Position numbers and translations under genes: made by a program. From contig PXSE01000121.1 in NCBI GenBank assembly GCA_003022905.1, forward strand, positions 1 to 9,022: a stretch of DNA of 9,022 nucleotides. Direction: 5' to 3'. This document shows, in pieces, positions 6,115 to 9,022 of this stretch; the first letter of the stretch is position 1; each line of letters opens with the position of its first letter. The DNA comes from Halobacteriales archaeon QS_9_68_42 (GTDB taxonomy: Archaea > Halobacteriota > Halobacteria > Halobacteriales > Haloarculaceae). Under the pieces are notes generated by a model that saw nothing but the letters and a program-made list of their open reading frames with translations, searched no databases and was not told the DNA's origin.

Positions 6115-6963
6115 TCAGTCGCCCGCCGAGGGCGGACTCACGACGTCGGCGTTCCCGTCGCCGGTGTCCGACGCGGGATCGGCCGCCCCCGGCCGGCGCT
6201 CCCGGTAGTAGGCGACGTGGTAGGCAAAGCCGAGCGCGACGCCCAGCGGGAACGCGACGAGCATCAGGAGGACAGCCGGGACGAGGAGCGCGGTGGTGTT
6301 CTCCGCGACGCCGACGCCTGCGACGGCGGCCGCGAGCAACAGCGGGGCGGCGACGGCGACCCCCAGCACGACGAACCGGAGGAAGGCATAGCCCAGCACG
6401 CTCAGCGGCCCGCCGGTGACGAGCGACGCCGCCTCCGACAGCGCCCCCGCGGCGTCCTCGCCGCCGACGATGACGGCGACGTCGAGGAACTGCTGGACCA
6501 GCTGCAGGACGAGTACCACGAGGAGGACCGCGAGCAACACTAACCCCGTCAGGAGGCCGATCCCGGCGAACGCCGCTCCGGGGTCCGACTCCGCCGCCGC
6601 GCCGACGATGCTGAACCCGATGACGAACACGAGCACCACCACCAGTGCGAGAGCAACGGCGAGTTGGATGAGGAACATCAGCCCGAAGGCGCCGATCATC
6701 GACCCGGCGTGATCGCTGATGCCGCCGGTGAAATCGCCCAGCGAGGCGCCCTCGTCGGTCCCGGCGTCGGTCATCGATACGATGCCCGCGAGACCGACGG
6801 GGAGGATCAGCACCTGGAAAATGATACCCCCGATCAGCGGAATCAACGAGAACGCGACGCCGACCAGCGCGATGAACCCGAACAGCACCGATCCGGCGAT
6901 GAGTATCGGGTTCCGCTTGACGATCCCCACTGCCCTCGGCAGCGCCGATATTGCTGCGCCCAT
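6115..6963 (-). CDS. Haloarchaeal multi-pass membrane protein (DUF7847-like)
   Basis: This 282-residue integral membrane protein has hydrophobic segments at about 20-40, 42-63, 89-120, 131-158, 187-219 and 224-250. A short N-terminal amphipathic stretch (PRAVGIVKRNP) precedes them. A conserved-looking cytosolic block QFLDVAVIVGGEDAAGALSEAASLV (about 158-182) follows the fourth segment. This architecture resembles haloarchaeal proteins grouped as DUF7847/DUF4013-like; function is unknown and the family name is from memory. The C-terminal 30 residues are a polar, acidic tail. The ATG at 6963 is supported by a strong TATA box about 26 nt upstream. It is a single gene, convergent with the hydrolase. 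Confidence 0.72.
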   Translation of the reverse strand: MGAAISALPRAVGIVKRNPILIAGSVLFGFIALVGVAFSLIPLIGGIIFQVLILPVGLAGIVSMTDAGTDEGASLGDFTGGISDHAGSMIGAFGLMFLIQLAVALALVVVLVFVIGFSIVGAAAESDPGAAFAGIGLLTGLVLLAVLLVVLVLQLVQQFLDVAVIVGGEDAAGALSEAASLVTGGPLSVLGYAFLRFVVLGVAVAAPLLLAAAVAGVGVAENTTALLVPAVLLMLVAFPLGVALGFAYHVAYYRERRPGAADPASDTGDGNADVVSPPSAGD

Positions 6964-6985
6964 GGGAGCGTCGAGTTGCCACTCG

Positions 6986-6993
6986 GTTATAAT
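6986..6993 (-). promoter_or_regulatory. TATA box for the membrane protein gene
   Basis: The minus strand reads ATTATAAC about 26 nt before the ATG at 6963. It is the clearest TATA box in the window, again with leaderless spacing. Confidence 0.65.
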
Positions 6994-7301
6994 GATTTGC
7001 TTGCTTTCGCCCGATAGGAAAGCTTCCGTGAGGTCGTCAACGCCCGCCGGAGCAATGACCCGAATTTCACCACCGCGGGGAGAGCGTTCACGGGTCTCTC
7101 GTTCGGCGGCGCTCTACAGTCGCGCCGTCCGCTCCCCGTTCACGTCGCCGAGACCTCACTCCGTTCGGTCTCGCAACGTCTCGCGGGTCACATCCGTTCC
7201 CCGCTCGCGCATCCGGCGACGTTCGCTTCACTTACGTCGCCCCGGTCTCGCGGCTTCGCCGCTCGACTCATTCGAGGCCTCGCTTCGCTCGGCCTCGCAA
7301 C

Positions 7302-7314
7302 GCGTCGGCCGGGA
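7302..7314 (-). repeat. Short partial copy of the tRNA-Gly 3' end
   Basis: GCGTCGGCCGGGA is identical to the first 13 bases of the tRNA-Gly acceptor/T-stem complement (7638-7650). After it the match decays: CTGAGCGAACCC versus TTTGAACCC. It lies 171 bp from the next copy. Confidence 0.5.
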
Positions 7315-7318
7315 CTGA

Positions 7319-7428
7319 GCGAACCCGCAAGGTTCGCGAGGGTCGAGAGACGCCGACGGCGTCTCTCGGGATTCTCGCGAGCAGCGAGGGACCGGCGGTC
7401 CCTCGGGCAGTCGGCGCGTAGCGCCGAC
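7319..7428. repeat. Cluster of four perfect hairpins
   Basis: Four consecutive palindromes lie within 110 bp: 7-bp arms at 7319-7337 (5-nt loop); 12-bp arms at 7344-7368 around a single A; 10-bp arms at 7385-7405 around a single G; 8-bp arms at 7410-7428 (GTA loop). All are perfect within the arms. Arm sequences differ from one another, so this is not a repeat array with a shared unit. Confidence 0.7.
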
Positions 7429-7469
7429 GACGGAGCGAGCGAGAAGTCGGGCGACGCATGACCGAAGGG

Positions 7470-7493
7470 AGTGCGTCGGCCGGGATTTGAACC
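7470..7493 (-). repeat. 24-bp duplicate of the tRNA-Gly 3' end
   Basis: Bases 7470-7493 are identical to 7635-7658, which cover the discriminator base, acceptor 3' strand and most of the T-arm 3' half of tRNA-Gly. The rest of a tRNA is missing: the T-stem partner is altered and no anticodon arm follows. Such 3'-end copies are the usual footprint of integration at a tRNA gene. Confidence 0.75.
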
Positions 7494-7538
7494 GGACCCA
7501 GACGTGCTCGCTCCCTCCGGTCGCTGCGCGCGACTGGT

Positions 7539-7553
7539 AGGGTTCAAATCCCT
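7539..7553 (+). other. T-arm-like remnant on the opposite strand
   Basis: AGGG-TTCAAAT-CCCT forms a T-arm-type hairpin with the conserved TTCAAAT loop, followed by CGTGACGA, which could be an acceptor 3' strand plus discriminator. No D-arm, anticodon arm or matching 5' acceptor strand is found upstream, so it is at best a fragment of a tRNA other than tRNA-Gly. Confidence 0.4.
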
Positions 7554-7636
7554 CGTGACGATTTCACGACTCGCGGTGAGCCTCGTGGCACGTCGCTATC
7601 GCTCCGTGCCACTCGGCGGTTTGCGCCTCGTAGAAG

Positions 7637-7707
7637 TGCGTCGGCCGGGATTTGAACCCGGGTTGTGACCATGGCAAGGTCACGTGATACCACTACACTA
7701 CCGACGC
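7637..7707 (-). tRNA. tRNA-Gly (anticodon GCC)
   Basis: The 71-nt minus-strand sequence folds as a complete cloverleaf. The acceptor is GCGTCGG/CCGACGC with discriminator A; the D-stem is GTG/CAC with a loop containing GG; the anticodon stem is TGACC/GGTCA with loop TTGCCAT; the variable region is 4 nt; the T-stem is CCGGG/CCCGG with loop TTCAAAT. The anticodon GCC (plus-strand 7673-7675) reads GGC and GGT. CCA is not encoded. No intron is present. Upstream lies a T-rich box; downstream lies the palindrome tract with copies of its own 3' end. Confidence 0.97.
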
Positions 7708-7736
7708 GCCTCGCAGTTGAGCGTACCGGGGAAAAG

Positions 7737-7744
7737 GGTAAAAG
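7737..7744 (-). promoter_or_regulatory. TATA-like box for tRNA-Gly
   Basis: The minus strand reads CTTTTACC about 33 nt before the mature tRNA 5' end. This would give a precursor with a leader of several bases, to be trimmed by RNase P. Confidence 0.5.
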
Positions 7745-7849
7745 AGTTGCGGAACCGCCCACGGGCGCGGAGGCGCCCGGTAACGATACGCACGGCAGAG
7801 CTGTTCAGCCCCCTGACAACGGGCGACACCCCGACGGCATACCGCGTTA

Positions 7850-7857
7850 CTTTTAAG
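7850..7857 (+). promoter_or_regulatory. TATA box for the methyltransferase-uL3 ribosomal operon
   Basis: CTTTTAAG lies about 60 nt before the ATG at 7913, placing transcription start near 7880 and giving a leader of about 30 nt. Unlike most genes in this window, this transcript is therefore predicted to have a leader. Confidence 0.55.
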
Positions 7858-7912
7858 CATGGGTTAGGTAGAACCGGTACAGTCTAGTGAAGGGACATGG
7901 AAGCGTCACGGC

Positions 7913-8740
7913 ATGACACGCAGCGTGCTCGTGCCGTCGTCTCTGACCCGGGAAGCCGAGGACAAACGCGAGGCGACTCGCAAACTCGGTTACGTCGCAC
8001 GCGCGGCGGTGATCTTCCGGGTGGACCGACTCGTCGTCTTCCCCGACCGGGGAAGCGAGGGGCGGTTCGGCGACGGGTTCGTCGGCACAGTGCTCGAGTA
8101 CGCCGCCACGCCCCCATACCTCCGAAAGGAGGCGTGGGGCAGGCGGGACGAACTGGAGTACGTCGGCGTGCTGCCGCCGCTCCGCGTCGCTTCACGGACC
8201 GGCTCCGGATCGGACGGTTCGGGGTCGTTAAGACAGGGAATCGTGACCGAGGTCGGACCTGACGGGCGCGTCCGGGTCAATTGCGGACTGCAACACCCGA
8301 TCTCCCTCCCCTCCGACGGGGAGTACGAGAAGGGAGAGCGCGTCACCATCAGGGTCTCTTCGCGACGGCCGGTTCGCGCGAAAATCGTCGACGAGCCCCC
8401 ACCGGGGTTCGACGTCGAGCGTGCGACCATCGAGGACGCCCTCACACGGCCGGACGGCGGCGTGCGTATCGCCGCGTCCCGGCACGGTGAGACGCTGTCG
8501 GTCGACCGTCTCGGCCAGCTGGTCGAGCGGATCGACGACGACGTCACAGTCGCCTTCGGCGCCCCCGAGCGGGGCCTGCCGGAGATTCTCGACTGCGCGC
8601 CGGGCGAGGAGGCGCCGAACGACGACGAACCCACAGCGCGGTTCGACCTTTGGCTCGATACGGTTCCGAACCAGGGTAGCGAGGTGGTGCGAACGGAGGA
8701 AGCGATGTTCGCCACCCTCGCGGCCCTCACACTGGAGTGA
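7913..8740 (+). CDS. SPOUT-class RNA methyltransferase (COG2106, putative RNA methyltransferase)
   Basis: This 275-residue protein belongs to the knotted SPOUT methyltransferase family found before uL3 in haloarchaeal S10 operons. Residues 1-90 open the Rossmann-like part (MTRSVLVPSS..., VFRVDR-like IFRVDRLVVFPD at 34-45). About 105-160 is an inserted OB-like RNA-binding domain (LRQGIVTEVGPDGRVRVNCG). The C-terminal knot holds FGAPERGLPEI (215-225) and PNQGSEVVRTEEAMFATLAAL (252-272), the expected S-adenosylmethionine-binding loops. The RNA target is not established here; rRNA is likely from context (inference). It is full length. Its stop codon lies 5 nt before uL3, so the two are co-transcribed. 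The ATG at 7913 matches the family N-terminus; an ATG at 7897 is in another frame. Confidence 0.88.
   Translation: MTRSVLVPSSLTREAEDKREATRKLGYVARAAVIFRVDRLVVFPDRGSEGRFGDGFVGTVLEYAATPPYLRKEAWGRRDELEYVGVLPPLRVASRTGSGSDGSGSLRQGIVTEVGPDGRVRVNCGLQHPISLPSDGEYEKGERVTIRVSSRRPVRAKIVDEPPPGFDVERATIEDALTRPDGGVRIAASRHGETLSVDRLGQLVERIDDDVTVAFGAPERGLPEILDCAPGEEAPNDDEPTARFDLWLDTVPNQGSEVVRTEEAMFATLAALTLE
8734..8740 (+). promoter_or_regulatory. Ribosome-binding site for uL3
   Basis: GGAGTGA ends in the stop codon of the methyltransferase gene and lies 5 nt before the ATG at 8746, with GGAG 8 nt away. It supports reinitiation or coupled translation within the operon. Confidence 0.55.
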
Positions 8741-8745
8741 GATAC

Positions 8746-9022
8746 ATGCCACAACCAAGCAGACCACGCAAAGGCTCGATGGGCTTCAGCCCCCGAAGCC
8801 GTGCGGCCGGCGAGGTACCGCGGTTCAACTCCTGGCCGGACGACGAGGGCGGCCCCGGGCTCCAGGGCTTCGCCGGCTACAAAGCCGGCATGAGCCACGT
8901 CGTTGCGATCAATGACGAGCCCGACTCCCCCCGAGAGGGCCAGGAGGAGACCGTCCCGGTGACCGTCGTCGAGACGCCGCCGATGCGGGCTGTCGCCGTC
9001 CGAGCCTACGAAGACACGCCGT
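8746..9022 (+). CDS. rpl3: 50S ribosomal protein uL3, N-terminal part (3' end outside window)
   Basis: The first 92 residues are visible and the frame runs off the right edge. The N-terminus MPQPSRPRKGSMGFSPRSRA followed by GLQGFAGYKAGMSHVVAINDEP (about 38-59) is the characteristic archaeal/eukaryotic uL3 pattern. uL3 is an early-assembling large-subunit protein that binds 23S rRNA near the peptidyl-transferase region. It follows the SPOUT methyltransferase by 5 nt, with a ribosome-binding site in the preceding stop region. The rest of the S10-type operon (uL4, uL23, uL2 and so on) is expected beyond the edge. No anomaly is seen. Confidence 0.97.
   Translation, partial: MPQPSRPRKGSMGFSPRSRAAGEVPRFNSWPDDEGGPGLQGFAGYKAGMSHVVAINDEPDSPREGQEETVPVTVVETPPMRAVAVRAYEDTP

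Larger units (their letters stand above)
6994..7636. other. Gene-free tract rich in short palindromes and tRNA-end fragments
   Basis: No credible gene is seen in roughly 640 bp. The open frames here are Arg/Ser/Pro-rich and change with the palindromes, as expected from GC-rich non-coding sequence. The tract holds 6-12 bp palindromes, for example GAGACC/GGTCTC (7150-7172), CGAGGCC/GGCCTCG (7273-7297) and GTGGCACG/CGTGCCAC (7585-7612). It also has two partial copies of the tRNA-Gly 3' end and one T-arm-like remnant. It lies downstream of tRNA-Gly in the tRNA's direction of transcription. Confidence 0.6.

Noticed and set aside
7188..7547. 119-codon minus-strand frame in the palindrome tract
   Set aside because: It is Arg/Ser/Pro-rich low-complexity translation running through hairpins and a tRNA-end copy, with no recognisable domain.
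7470..7560. Second complete tRNA gene
   Set aside because: Only a 3'-end copy and a separate T-arm-like hairpin on the other strand are present; no D-arm, anticodon arm or matching 5' acceptor strand can be drawn.
7302..7658. CRISPR array
   Set aside because: The repeated sequence is the tRNA-Gly 3' end, present as one full gene and two partial copies with 165-171 bp spacing; there are no short spacers and no cas genes.

Overview
This window looks like chromosomal DNA of a halophilic archaeon (class Halobacteria). The evidence is high GC, very acidic soluble proteins, TATA-type boxes about 25 nt upstream of start codons, and the junction of a SPOUT RNA methyltransferase gene with ribosomal protein uL3 at the right end. 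I cannot fix the genus from sequence alone.

Layout, left to right. The 5' part of an HMG-CoA synthase gene leaves the window on the minus strand (1-336). Upstream of it, on the same strand, lies a 684-residue surface-type protein with a pilin-like N-terminal anchor, an Ig-like domain and a calcium-loop (FG-GAP/VCBS-like) propeller (547-2601). A 503-bp gene-free stretch follows. It holds a 221-bp mini-element with 17-bp inverted ends resembling IS6-family ends, an imperfect 8-bp target duplication, and a strongly structured core (2845-3065). Next come two small minus-strand genes, a DUF2150 protein and an MTH1187/UPF0045 thiamine-binding-type protein. The latter is divergent from a YihY/BrkB membrane protein that appears to have lost about 25 residues in its last membrane region. 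An alpha/beta hydrolase of the epoxide hydrolase/haloalkane dehalogenase type follows with its own promoter, converging on a multi-pass membrane protein (6115-6963).

From 6964 to 7636 I see no credible gene. The tract contains tightly packed short palindromes and two partial copies of the 3' end of the neighbouring tRNA-Gly(GCC) gene (7637-7707, minus), plus an opposite-strand T-arm-like remnant. This suggests old insertions or rearrangements at the tRNA end. After a divergent promoter region come the SPOUT methyltransferase and uL3 (rpl3), the start of the S10-type ribosomal operon, which runs off the right end.

Most genes are unrelated single-gene units (isoprenoid lipid synthesis, cell surface, membrane, translation). 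I found no defence system, CRISPR array, toxin-antitoxin pair or intact transposase. The most unusual material is non-coding: the mini-element with its structured core, and the palindrome/tRNA-fragment tract. Two protein anomalies stand out: the shortened BrkB membrane region and the mosaic propeller protein.
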